A DNA stretch of 64,000 nucleotides, from contig NW_003145310.1 in the NCBI RefSeq assembly GCF_000003605.2, forward strand, positions 1 through 64,000. Reading direction: 5' to 3'. Positions 21,596 to 32,430 of the stretch are shown piece by piece. Below the pieces are notes generated by a model. It did not search any database, was not told where the DNA came from, and saw only the letters and a list, made by a program, of their open reading frames with translations. Source of the DNA: Saccoglossus kowalevskii. Taxonomy: Eukaryota > Hemichordata > Enteropneusta > Harrimaniidae. The position numbers were made by a program, and so were the translations under genes. The number at the start of each line of letters is the position of its first letter. The first letter of the stretch is position 1.

Positions 21596-23741
21596 GGGTT
21601 CAAGTTTTGTGTGTCTGAAATAGGGTCGAGTTTTGTGTGTCTGAAATAGGGTCGAGTTTTGTGTGCCTGAAATAGGGTAGATGTTTGAGTGTTGGAATGG
21701 GTTCAAGTTTTGAGTGTCTGGAATTGGGTCGAGTTTTGTGTGTCTGAAATAGGATCGAGTTTTGTGTGCCTGAAATAGGGTAGATGTTTGAGTGACTGGA
21801 ATGGGTTCAAGTTTTGAGTGTCTGGAATTGGGTCGAGTTTTGTGTGTCTGAAATAGGGTCGAGTTTTGTGTGCCTGAAATAGGGTAGATGTTTGAGTGTC
21901 TGGAATGGGTTCAAGTTTTGAGTGTCTGGAATTGGGTCGAGTTTTGTGTGTCTGAAATAGGATCGAGTTTTGTGTGTCTGAAATAGGGTCGAGTTTTGTG
22001 TGTCTGAAATAGGGTCGAGTTTTGTGTGCCTGAAATAGGGTAGATGTTTGAGTGTTGGAATGGGTTCATGTTTTGAGTGTCTGGAATTGGGTCGAGTTTT
22101 GTGTGTCTGAAATAGGGTCGAGTTTTGTGTGCCTAAAATAGGGTAGATGTTTGAGTGTTGGAATGGGTTCAATTTTTGAGTGTCTGGAATTGGGTCGAGT
22201 TTTGTGTGTCTGAAATAGGGTCGAGTTTTGTGTGCCTGAAATAGGGAAGATGTTTGAGTTTTGGAATGGGTTCAAGTTTTGAGTGTCTGGAATTGGGTCG
22301 AGTTTTGTGTGTCTGAAATAGGGTCGAGTTTTGTGTGCCTGAAATACTGTAGATGTTTGAGTGTTGGAATGGGTTCAAGTTTTGAGTGTCTGGAATTGGG
22401 TCGAGTTTTGTGTGTCTGAAATAGGGTTGAATTTTGTGTGCCTGAAATAGGGTAGATGTTTGAGTGTCTGGAATGGGTTCAAGTTTTAAGTGTCTGGAAT
22501 TGGGACGAGTTTTGTGTGCCTGAAATAGGGTAGATGTTTGAGTGTTGGAATGGGTTCAAGTTTTGAGTGTCTGGAATTGGGTCGAGTTTTGTGTATCTGA
22601 AATAGGGTCGAGTTTTGTGTGCCTGAAATAGGGTAGATGTTTGAGTGTTGGAATGGGTTCAAGTTTTGAGTGTCTGGAATTGGGCCGAGTTTTGTGTGTC
22701 TGAAATAGGATCGAGTTTTGTGTGCCTGAAATAGGGTAGATGTTTGAGTGTCTGGAATGGGTTCAAGTTTTGAGTGTCTGGAATTGGGTCGAGTTTTGTG
22801 TGTCTGAAATAGGGTCGAGTTTTGTGTGCCTGAAATAGAGTAGATGTTTGAGTGTTGGAATGGGTTCAAGTTTTGAGTGTCTAGAATTGGGTCGAGTTTT
22901 GTGTGTCTGAAATAGGGTCGAGTTTTGTGTGCCTGAAATAGGGTAGATGTTTGAGTGTCTGGAATGGGTTCAAGTTTTGAGTGTCTGGAATTGGGTCGAG
23001 TTTTGTGTGTCTGAAATAGGGTCGAGTTTTGTGTGCCTGAAATAGGGTAGATGTTTGAGTGTCTGGAATGGGTTCAAGTTTTGAGTGTCTGGAATTGGGT
23101 CGAGTGTTGTGTGCTTGAAATAGGGAAGATGTTTGAGTTTTGGAATGGGTTCAAGTTTTGAGTGTCTGGAACTGGGTCGAGTTTTGTGTGTCTGAAATAG
23201 GGTCGAGTTTTGTGTGCCTGAAATAGGGTAGATGTTTGAGTGTCTGGAATGGGTTCAAGTTTTGAGTGTCTGGAATTGGGTCGAATTTTGTGTGCCTGAA
23301 ATAGGGCAGATGTTTGAGTGTTGGAATGGGTTCAAGTTTTGAGTGTCTGGAATTGGGTCGAGTTTTGTGTGTCTGAAATAGGGCCGAGTTTTGTGTGCCT
23401 GAAATAGGGTAGATGTTTGAGTGTTGGAATAGGTTCAAGTTTTGAGTGTCTGGAATTGGGTCGAGTTTTGTGTGTCTGAAATAGGGTCGAGTTTTGTGTG
23501 CCTGAAATAGGGTAGATGTTTGAGTGTTGGAATGGGTTCAAGTTTTGAGTGTCTAGAATTGGGTCGAGTTTTGTGTGTCTGAAATAGGGTCGAGTTTTGT
23601 GTGCCTGAAATAGGGTAGATGTTTGAGTGTCTGGAATGGGTTCAAGTTTTGAGTGTCTGGAATTGGGTCGAGTTTTGTGTGTCTGAAATAGGGTCGAGTT
23701 TTGTGTGCCTGAAATAGGGTAGATGTTTGAGTGTCTGGAAT
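21596..23741 (+). repeat. Mixed array with copy of 8.5-9.2 kb
   Basis: Gene-free. It begins with the third A/B hybrid (21,596), then has regular units including the TTCAATTTTTGAG / GGGAAGATG pair (22.17-22.26 kb). It then repeats the 11.26-12.0 kb and 8.5-9.2 kb orders (AATACTGTAG at 22,343; TCGAGTGTTGTGTG at 23,100, offset 14050 from 9,050). Confidence 0.85.
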
Positions 23742-24128
23742 GGGATCAAGTTTTGAGTGTCTGGAATTGGGTTGAGTTTTGTGTGCCTGAAATAGCGTAG
23801 ATGTTTGAGTGTTGGAATGGGTTAAAGTTTTGAGTGTCTGGAATTGGGTCGAATTTTGTGTGTCTGAAATAGGGTCGAGTTTTGTGTGTCTGAAATAGGG
23901 TCGAGTTTTGTGTGCCTGAAATAGGGTAGATGTTTGAGTGTCTGGAATGGGTTCAAGTTTTGAGTGTCTCGAATTGGGTGGAGTTTTGTGTGCCAGAAAT
24001 AGGGTAGATGTTTGAGTGTTGGAATAGGTTCAAGTTTTGAGTGTCTGGAATTGGGTCGAGTTTTGTAGGTCTGAAATAGAGTCGAGATTTTTGTGTCTGA
24101 AATAGGGTAGATGTTTGAGTGTTGGAAT
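23742..24128 (+). repeat. K block, copy 4
   Basis: 387 bp. Private changes are GGGTTAAAG in monomer 4, TCTCGAATT in monomer 9 and GAGTCGAGATTTTTG in monomer 14. The last two are shared with the K at 49,544. The surrounding 23.15-24.39 kb matches 48.95-50.19 kb at a constant offset of 25802 bp. Confidence 0.9.
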
Positions 24129-24620
24129 GGGTTCAAGTTTTGAGTGTCTGGAATTGGGTCGAGTTTTGTGTGTGTGAAATAGGGTCGAGTTTTGTGTGCC
24201 TGAAATAGGGTAGATGTTTGAGTGTCTGGAATGGGTTCAAGTTTTGAGTTTCTGGAATTGGGTCGAGTTTTGTGTGTCTGAAATAGGGTCGAGTTTTGTG
24301 TGCATGAAATAGGGTAGATGTTTGAGTGTCTGGAATGGGTTCAAGTATGAGTGTCTGGAATTGGGTCGAGTTTTGTGTGCCTGAATTAGGGTAGATGTTT
24401 GAGTGTTGGAATGGGTTCAAGTTTTGAGTGTCTAGAATTGGGTCGAGTTTTGTGTGTCTGAAATAGGGTCGAGTTTTGTGTGCTTGAAATAGGGTAGATG
24501 TTTGAGTGTCTGGAATGGGTTCAAGTTTCGAGTGTCTGGAATTGGGTCGAGTTTTGTGTGTCTGAAATAGGGTCGAGTTTTGTGTGCCTGAAATAGGGTA
24601 GATGTTTGAGTGTCTGGAAT
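24129..24620 (+). repeat. L block, copy 4
   Basis: 492 bp with GTGCATGAAAT and CCTGAATTAGGG as in copy 2. It is followed by an E-type D monomer (TCTTTAATAGGG, 24,691) and not by M. Confidence 0.9.
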
Positions 24621-25112
24621 GGGTTCAAGTTTTGAGTGTCTGGAATTGGGTCGAGTTTTGTGTGTCTGAAATAGGGTCGAGTTTTGTGTGTCTTTAATAG
24701 GGTAGATGTTTGAGTGTTGGAATGGGTTCAAGTTTTGAGTGTCTGGAATTGGGTCGAGTTTTGTGTGTCTGAAATAGGGTCGAGTTTTGTGTGTCTGAAA
24801 TAGGGTAGATGTTTGAGTGTTGGAATGGGTTCAAGTTTTGAGTGTCTGGAATAGGGTCGAGTTTTGTGTGTCTGAAATAGGGTCGAGTTTTGTGTGCCTG
24901 AAATAGGGTAGATGTTTGAGTGTTGGAATGGGTTCAAGTTTTGAGTGTCTAGAATTGGGTCGAGTTTTGTGTGTCTGAAATAGGGTCGAGTTTTGTGTGC
25001 CTGAAATAGGGTAGATGTTTGAGTGTCTGGAATGGGTTCAAGTTTTGAGTGTCTGGAATTGTGGTCGAGTTTTGTGTGCCTGAAATAGGGTAGATGTTTG
25101 AGTGTCTGGAAT

Positions 25113-25499
25113 GGGATCAAGTTTTGAGTGTCTGGAATTGGGTTGAGTTTTGTGTGCCTGAAATAGCGTAGATGTTTGAGTGTTGGAATGGGTTCAAGTT
25201 ATGAGTGTCTGGAATTGGGTCGAATTTTGTGTGTCTGAAATAGGGTCGAGTTTTGTGTGTCTGAAATAGGGTCGAGTTTTGTGTGCCTGAAATAGGGTAG
25301 ATGTTTGAGTGTCTGGAATGGGTTCAAGTTTTGAGTGTCTGGAATTGGGTGGAGTTTTGTGTGCCAGAAATAGGGTAGATGTTTGAGTGTTGGAATAGGT
25401 TCAAGTTTTGAGTGTCTGGAATTGGGTCGAGTTTTGTAGGTCTGAAATAGAGTCGAGTTTTTTGTGTCTGAAATAGGGTAGATGTTTGAGTGTTGGAAT
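25113..25499 (+). repeat. K block, copy 5
   Basis: 387 bp with TTCAAGTTATGAG in monomer 4, shared with the K copies at 39,085 and 61,052 (offsets 13972 and 35939). It starts 1371 bp after copy 4, the same spacing as copies 2 to 3. Confidence 0.9.
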
Positions 25500-25992
25500 G
25501 GGTTCAAGTTTTGAGTGTCTGGAATTGGGTCGAGTTTTGTGTGTGTGAAATAGGGTCGAGTTTTGTGTGCCTGAAATAGGGTAGATGTTTGAGTGTCTGG
25601 AATGGGTTCAAGTTTTGAGTTTCTGGAATTGGGTCGAGTTTTGTGTGTCTGAAATAGGGTCGAGTTTTGTGTGCCTGAAATAGGGTAGATGTTTGAGTGT
25701 CTGGAATGGGTTCAAGTATGAGTGTCTGGAATTGGGTCGAGTTTTGTGTGCCTGAAATAGGGTAGATGTTTGAGTGTTGGAATGGGTTCAAGTTTTGAGT
25801 GTCTAGAATTGGGTCGAGTTTTGTGTGTCTGAAATAGGGTCGAGTTTTTTGTGCTTGAAATAGGGTAGATGTTTGAGTGTCTGGAATGGGTTCAAGTTTT
25901 CGAGTGTCTGGAATTGGGTCGAGTTTTGTGTGTCTGAAATAGGGTCGAGTTTTGTGTGCCTGAAATAGGGTAGATGTTTGAGTGTCTGGAAT
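25500..25992 (+). repeat. L block, copy 5
   Basis: 493 bp: full marker order with one extra T in the AAGTTTCGAG monomer (TTCAAGTTTTCGAG, 25,892). Confidence 0.88.
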
Positions 25993-26095
25993 GGGTTCAA
26001 GTTTTGAGTGTCTGGAATTGGGTCGAGTTTTGTGTGTCTGAAATAGGGTCGAGTTTTGTGTGCCTGAAATAGGGTAGATGTTTGAGTGTTGGAAT

Positions 26096-26404
26096 GGGTT
26101 CATGTTTTGAGTGTCTGGAATTGGGTCGAGTTTTGTGTGTCTGAAATAGGTTCGAGTTTTGTGTGCCTAAAATAGGGTCGAGTTTTGTGTGCCTGAAATA
26201 GGGTAGATGTTTGAGTGTTGGAATGGGTTCAAGTTTTGAGTGTCTGGAATTGGGTCGAGTTTTGTGTGTCTGAAATAGGGTAGATGTTTGAGTGTTGGAA
26301 TGGGTTCAAGTTTTGAGTGTCTGGAATTGGGTCGAGTTTTGTGTGTCTGAAATAGGGTCGAGTTTTGTGTGTCTTTAATAGGGTAGATGTTTGAGTGTTG
26401 GAAT
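26096..26404 (+). repeat. NE block, copy 1
   Basis: 309 bp, exactly three 103 bp lengths. Order: A with TTCATGTTTTGAG, B, a monomer opening GGTTCGAG and ending CCTAAAATA, C, D, A, B, D, A, B, and a monomer ending TCTTTAATA, then D. Other copies lie at 38,456, 40,765, 55,806 and 61,982. Confidence 0.88.
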
Positions 26405-26818
26405 GGGTTCAAGTTTTGAGTGTCTGGAATTGGGTCGAGTTTTGTGTGTTTGAAATAGGGTCGAGTTTTGTGTGTCTGAAATAGGGTAGATGTTTGAGTG
26501 TTGGAATGGGTTCAAGTTTTGAGTGTCTGGAATAGGGTCGAGTTTTGTGTGTCTGAAATAGGGTCGAGTTTTGTGTGCCTGAAATAGGGTAGATGTTTGA
26601 GTGTTGGAATGGGTTCAAGTTTTGAGTGTCTAGAATTGGGTCGAGTTTTGTGTGTCTGAAATAGGGTCGAGTTTTGTGTGCCTGAAATAGGGTAGATGTT
26701 TGAGTGTCTGGAATGGGTTCAAGTTTTGAGTGTCTGGAATTGGGTCGAGTTTTGTGTGACTGAAATAGGGTCGAGTTTTGTGTGCCTGAAATAGGGTAGA
26801 TGTTTGAGTGTCTGGAAT

Positions 26819-27205
26819 GGGATCAAGTTTTGAGTGTCTGGAATTGGGTTGAGTTTTGTGTGCCTGAAATAGCGTAGATGTTTGAGTGTTGGAATGGGTT
26901 CAAGTTTTGAGTGTCTGGAATTGGGTCGAATTTTGTGTGTCTGAAATAGGGTCGAGTTTTGTGTGTCTGAAATAGGGTCGAGTTTTGTGTGCCTGAAATA
27001 GGGTAGATGTTTGAGTGTCTGGAATGGGTTCAAGTTTTGAGTGTCTGGAATTGGGTGGAGTTTTGTGTGCCAGAAGTAGGGTAGATGTTTGAGTGTTGGA
27101 ATAGGTTCAAGTTTTGAGTGTCTGGAATTGGGTCGAGTTTTGTAGGTCTGAAATAGAGTCGAGTTTTTTGTGTCTGAAATAGGGTAGATGTTTGAGTGTT
27201 GGAAT
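26819..27205 (+). repeat. K block, copy 6
   Basis: 387 bp with one private change, GTGCCAGAAGTAGGG (27,068). It forms a close pair with the next copy (starts 594 bp apart). Together they give the longest stop-free minus-strand stretch in the window (26,719-27,936), which I do not read as a gene. Confidence 0.9.
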
Positions 27206-27259
27206 GGGTTCAAGTTTTGAGTGTCTGGAATTGGGTCGAGTTTTGTGTGTGTGAAATAG

Positions 27260-27390
27260 GGTCGGAGTTTGTGTGCCTGAAATAGGGTAGATGTTTGAGT
27301 GTCTGGAATGGGTTCAAGTTTTTGAGTGTCTGAATTGGGTCGAGTTTTGTGTGTCTGAAATAGGGTCGAGTTTTGTGTGCCTGAATAGGG
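27260..27390 (+). other. Cluster of single-base indels
   Basis: Within 130 bp: GGGTCGGAGTTTGTG (27,262), TTCAAGTTTTTGAGTGTCTGAATT (27,312 onwards, a gain and a loss) and GCCTGAATAGGG (27,380). The surrounding K copies are clean. Confidence 0.8.
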
Positions 27391-27412
27391 TAGATGTTTG
27401 AGTGTCTGGAAT

Positions 27413-27799
27413 GGGATCAAGTTTTGAGTGTCTGGAATTGGGTTGAGTTTTGTGTGCCTGAAATAGCGTAGATGTTTGAGTGTTGGAATGGGTTCAAGTT
27501 TTGAGTGTCTGGAATTGGGTCGAATTTTGTGTGTCTGAAATAGGGTCGAGTTTTGTGTGTCTGAAATAGGGTCGAGTTTTGTGTGCCTGAAATAGGGTAG
27601 ATGTTTGAGTGTCTGGAATGGGTTCAAGTTTTGAGTGTCTGGAATTGGGTGGAGTTTTGTGTGCCAGAAATAGGGTAGATGTTTGAGTGTTGGAATAGGT
27701 TCAAGTTTTGAGTGTCTGGAATTGGGTCGAGTTTTGTAGGTCTGAAATAGAGTCGAGTTTTTTGTGTCTGAAATAGGGTAGATGTTTGAGTGTTGGAAT
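27413..27799 (+). repeat. K block, copy 7
   Basis: 387 bp in reference order. The 207 bp between this and copy 6 contain the first L unit (GTGTGTGTGAAAT) and several one-base changes. Confidence 0.9.
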
Positions 27800-29740
27800 G
27801 GGTTCAAGTTTTGAGTGTCTGGAATTGGGTCGAGTTTTGTGTGTCTGAAATAGGGTCGAGTTTTGTGTGTCTGAAATAGGACCGAGTTTTGTGTGCCTGA
27901 AATAGGGTAGATGCTTGAGTGTTTAAATGGGTTCAAGTTTTGAGTGTCTGGAATTGGGTCGAGTTTTGTGTGTCTGAAATAGGGTCGAGTTTTGTGTGCC
28001 TGAAATAGGGTAGATGTTTGAGTGTCTGGAATGGGTTCAAGTTTTGAGTGTCTGGAATTGGGTCGAGTTTAGTGTGCCTGAAATAGGGTAGATGTTTGAG
28101 TGTTGGAATGGGTTCAAGTTTTGAGTGTCTAGAATTGGGTCGAGTTTTGTGTGTCTGAAATAGAGTCGAGTTTTGTGTGCCTGAAATAGGGTAGATGTTT
28201 GAGTGTCTGGAATGGGTTCAAGTTTTGAGTGTCTGGAATTGGGTCGAGTTTTGTGTGCCTGAAATAGGGCAGATGTTTGAGTGTTGGAATGGGTTCAAGT
28301 TTTGAGTGTCTGGAATTGGGTCGAGTTTTGTGTGTCTGAAATAGGGCCGAGTTTTGTGTGCCTGAAATAGGGTAGATGTTTGAGTGTTGGAATAGGTTCA
28401 AGTTTTGAGTGTCTGGAATTGGGTCGAGTTTTGTGTGTCTGAAATAGGGTCGAGTTTTGTGTGCCTGAAATAGGATAGATGTTTGAGTGTTGGAATGGGT
28501 TCAAGTTTTGAGTGTCTGGAATTGGGTCGAGTTTTGTGTGCCTGAAATAGGGTAGATGTTTGAGTGTTGGAATGGGTTCAAGTTTTGAGTGTCTGGAATT
28601 GGGTCGAGTTTTGTGTGTCTGAAATAGGGTTGAATTTTGTGTGCCTGAAATAGGGTAGATGTTTGAGTGTCTGGAATGGGTTCAAGTTTTGAGTGTCTGG
28701 AATTGGGACGAGTTTTGTGTGCCTGAAATAGGGTAGATGTTTGAGTGTTGGAATGGGTTCATGTTTTGAGTGTCTGGAATTGGGTCGAGTTTTGTGTATC
28801 TGAAATAGGGTCGAGTTTTGTGTGCCTGAAATAGGGTAGATGTTTGAGTGTTGGAATGGGTTCAAGTTTTGAGTGTCTGGAATTGGGCCGAGTTTTGTGT
28901 GTCTGAAATAGGATCGAGTTTTGTGTGCCTGAAATAGGGTAGATGTTTGAGTGTCTGGAATGGGTTCAAGTTTTGAGTGTCTGGAATTGGGTCGAGTTTT
29001 GTGTGTCTGAAATAGGGTCGAGTTTTGTGTGCCTGAAATAGAGTAGATGTTTGAGTGTTGGAATGGGTTCAAGTTTTGAGTGTCTAGAATTGGGTCGAGT
29101 TTTGTGTGTCTGAAATAGGGTCGAGTTTTGTGTGCCTGAAATAGGGTAGATGTTTGAGTGTCTGGAATGGGTTCAAGTTTTGAGTGTCTGGAATTGGGTC
29201 GAGTTTTGTGTGTCTGAAATAGGGTCGAGTTTTGTGTGCCTGAAATAGGGTAGATGTTTGAGTGTCTGGAATGGGTTCAAATTTTGAGTGTCTGGAATTG
29301 GGTCGAGTTTTGTGTGCCTGAAATAGGGAAGATGTTTGAGTTTTGGAATGGGTTCAAGTTTTGAGTGTCTGGAACTGGGTCGAGTTTTGTGTGTCTGAAA
29401 TAGGGTCGAGTTTTGTGTGCCTGAAATAGGGTAGATGTTTGAGTGTTGGAATGGGTTCAAGTTTTGAGTGTCTGGAATTGGGTCGAGTTTTGTGTGTCTG
29501 AAATAGGGTCGAGTTTTCTGTGTCTGAAATAGGGTAGATGTTTGAGTGTTGGAATGGGTTCAAGTTTTGAGTGTCTGGAATTGGGTCGAGTTTTGTGTGT
29601 CTGAAATAGGGTCGAGTTTTGTGTGCCTGAAATAGGGTAGATGTTTGAGTGTCTGGAATGGGTTCAAGTTTTGAGTGTCTGGAATTGGGTCGAGTTTTGT
29701 GTGCCTGAAATAGAGTAGATGTTTGAGTGTTGGAATGGGT
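27800..29740 (+). repeat. Mixed array with F variant
   Basis: Gene-free. It holds an F-type D monomer (27,910), GAGTTTAGTGTG and GGGCAGATG variants, then a run matching 12.8-13.3 kb (offset 15762 for 28,578-29,072) and 8.92-9.2 kb (offset 20253). Confidence 0.85.
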
Positions 29741-30720
29741 TCAAGTTTTGAGTGTCTGGAATTGGGTCGAGTTTTGTGTGTCTGAAATAGGGTCGAGTTT
29801 TGTGTGCCTGAAATAGGGTAGATGTTTGAGTGTTGGAATGGGTTCAAGTTTTGAGTGTCTGGAATTGGGTCGAGTTTTGTGTGTCTGAAATAGGGTCGAA
29901 TTTTGTGTGTCTGAAATAGGGTAGATGTTTGAGTGTTGGAATGGGTTCAATTTTTGAGTGTCTGGAATTGGGTCGAGTTTTGTGTGTCTGAAATAGGGTC
30001 GAGTTTGTGTGCTGAAATAGGGTAGATGTTGAGTGTCTGGAATGGGTTCAAGTTTTGAGTGTCTGGAATTGGATCGAGTTTGTGTGTCTGAAATAGGGTC
30101 GAGTTTGTGTGTCTGAAATAGGGTCGAGTTTTGTGTGCCTGAAATAGGGTAGATGTTGAGTGTTGGAATTGGTTCAAGTTTTGAGTGTCTGGAATTGGGT
30201 CGAGTTTTGTGTGTCTGAAATAGGGTCGAGTTTTGTGTGTCTGAAATAGGGTCGAGTTTTGTGTGCCTGAAATAGGGTAGATGTTTGAGTGTCTGGAATG
30301 GGTTCAAGTTTTGAGTGTCTGGAATTGGGTCGAGTTTTGTGTGTCTGAAATAGGGTAGATGTTTGAGTGTTGGAATGGGTTCAAGTTTTGAGTGTCTGGA
30401 ATTGGGTCGAGTTTTGTGTGTCTGAAATAGGGTCGAGTTTTGTGTGTCTGAAATAGGGTAGATGTTTGAGTGTTGGAATGGGTTCAAGTTTTGAGTGTCT
30501 GGAATTGGGTCGAGTTTTGTGTGTCTGAAATAGGGTCGAGTTTTGTGTGTCTGAAATAGGGTAGATGTTTGAGTGTTGGAATGGGTTCAAGTTTTGAGTG
30601 TCTGGAATAGGGTCGAGTTTTGTGTGTCTGAAATAGGGTCGAGTTTTGTGTGCCTGAAATAGGGTAGATGTTTGAGTGTCTGGAATGGGTTCAAGTTTTG
30701 AGTGTCTGGTATTGGGTCGA
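29741..30720 (+). repeat. Mixed array with shortened runs
   Basis: Gene-free. Regular 103 bp units flank a stretch (29.99-30.16 kb) in which T runs and other positions are short by one base. A five-monomer copy resembling 8.1-8.34 kb follows (GGAATTGGTTC, 30,166). Confidence 0.85.
29998..30165 (+). other. Cluster of single-base deletions
   Basis: About six one-base losses in 165 bp: GTCGAGTTTGTGTGCTGAAAT (30,000), GTAGATGTTGAGTG (30,022 and 30,151), TCGAGTTTGTGTGTCTG (30,074) and GTCGAGTTTGTGTG (30,099). Other copies of this order (8.1-8.2, 47.85-47.95 and 51.15-51.25 kb) keep full-length T runs. Confidence 0.82.
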
Positions 30721-31868
30721 GTTTTGTGTGCCTGAAATAGGATAGATGTTTGAGTGTTGGAATGGGTTCAAGTTTTGAGTGTCTGGAATTGGGTCGAGTT
30801 TAGTGTGCCTGAAATAGGGTAGATGTTTGAGTGTTGGAATGGGTTCAAGTTTTGAGTGTCTGGAATTGGGTCGAGTTTTGTGTGTCTGAAATAGGGTCGA
30901 GTTTTGTGTGTCTGAAATAGGATCGAGTTTTGTGTGCCTGAAATAGGGTAGATGCTTGAGTGTTTAAATGGGTTTAAGTTTTGAGTGTCTGGAATTGGGT
31001 CGAGTTTTGTGTGTCTGAAATAGGGTCGAGTTTTGTGTGCCTGAAATAGGGTAGATGTTTGAGTGTCTGGAATGGGTTCAAGTTTTGAGTGTCTGGAATT
31101 GGGTCGAGTTTAGTGTGCCTGAAATAGGGTAGATGTTTGAGTGTTGGAATGGGTTCAAGTTTTGAGTGTCTAGAATTGGGTCGAGTTTTGTGTGTCTGAA
31201 ATAGGGTCGAGTTTTGTGTGCCTGAAATAGGGTAGATGTTTGAGTGTCTGGAATGGGTTCAAGTTTTGAGTGTCTGGAATTGGGTCGAGTTTTGTGTGCC
31301 TGAAATAGGATAGATGTTTGAGTGTTGGAATGGGTTCAAGTTTTGAGTGTCTGGAATTGGGTCGAGTTTAGTGTGCCTGAAATAGGGTAGATGTTTGAGT
31401 GTTGGAATGGGTTCAAGTTTTGAGTGTCTGGAATTGGGTCGAGTTTTGTGTGTCTGAAATAGGGTCGAGTTTTGTGTGTCTGAAATAGGATCGAGTTTTG
31501 TGTGCCTGAAATAGGGTAGATGCTTGAGTGTTTAAATGGGTTTAAGTTTTGAGTGTCTGGAATTGGGTCGAGTTTTGTGTGTCTGAAATAGGGTCGAGTT
31601 TTGTGTGCCTGAAATAGGGTAGATGTTTGAGTGTCTGGAATGGGTTCAAGTTTTGAGTGTCTGGAATTGGGTCGAGTTTAGTGTGCCTGAAATAGGGTAG
31701 ATGTTTGAGTGTTGGAATGGGTTCAAGTTTTGAGTGTCTAGAATTGGGTCGAGTTTTGTGTGTCTGAAATAGGGTCGAGTTTTGTGTGCCTGAAATAGGG
31801 TAGATGTTTGAGTGTCTGGAATGGGTTCAAGTTTTGAGTGTCTGGAATTGGGTCGAGTTTTGTGTGCC
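30720..31868 (+). repeat. 568 bp tandem duplication with F variant
   Basis: Two adjacent copies at an exact offset of 568 bp: AGGATAGATG at 30,739 and 31,307; the F monomer CTTGAGTGTTTAAAT at 30,954 and 31,522; and the private GGGTTTAAG directly after both and nowhere else that I saw. The copies part near 31,870 where the second reads AATAGGGTCGAG. The shared private base makes this one of the youngest events in the window. Confidence 0.9.
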
Positions 31869-32430
31869 TGAAATAGGGTCGAGTTTTGTGTGCCTGAAAT
31901 AGGGTAGATGTTTGAGTGTTGGAATGGGTTCAAGTTTTGAGTGTCTGGAATTGGGTCGAGTTTTGTGTGTCTGAAATAGGGTCGAGTTTTGTGTGTCTGA
32001 AATAGGGTAGATGTTTGAGTGTTGGAATGGGTTCAAGTTTTGAGTGTCTGGAATTGGGTCGAGTTTTGTGTGTCTGAAATAGGGTCGAGTTTTGTGTGCC
32101 TAAAATAGGGTAGATGTTTGAGTGTTGGAATGGGTTCAATTTTTGAGTGTCTGGAATTGGGTCGAGTTTTGTGTGTCTGAAATAGGGTCGAGTTTTGTGT
32201 GCCTGAAATAGGGAAGATGTTTGAGTTTTGGAATGGGTTCAAGTTTTGAGTGTCTGGAATTGGGTCGAGTTTTGTGTGTCTGAAATAGGGTCGAGTTTTG
32301 TGTGCCTGAAATAGGGTAGATGTTTGAGTGTTGGAATGGGTTCAAGTTTTGAGTGTCTAGAATTGGGTCGAGTTTTGTGTGTCTGAAATAGGGTCGAGTT
32401 TTCTGTGTCTGAAATAGGGTAGATGTTTGA
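31869..32430 (+). repeat. Regular 103 bp units
   Basis: Gene-free. Includes the TTCAATTTTTGAG / GGGAAGATG pair (32.13-32.22 kb). From about 32,033 it tracks 4,508-5,284 at an offset of 27525 bp and then runs into the left-end block copy. Confidence 0.85.

Noticed and set aside
26719-27936. 405-codon minus-strand reading frame, and all other listed-length frames (69 to 285 codons)
   Set aside because: The frame is a by-product of a strand nearly free of stops. It starts at TTG, unit lengths of 24-27, 77, 103 and 130 bp do not preserve frame, indels are not in threes, and the peptide is only the monomer read in rotating frames.
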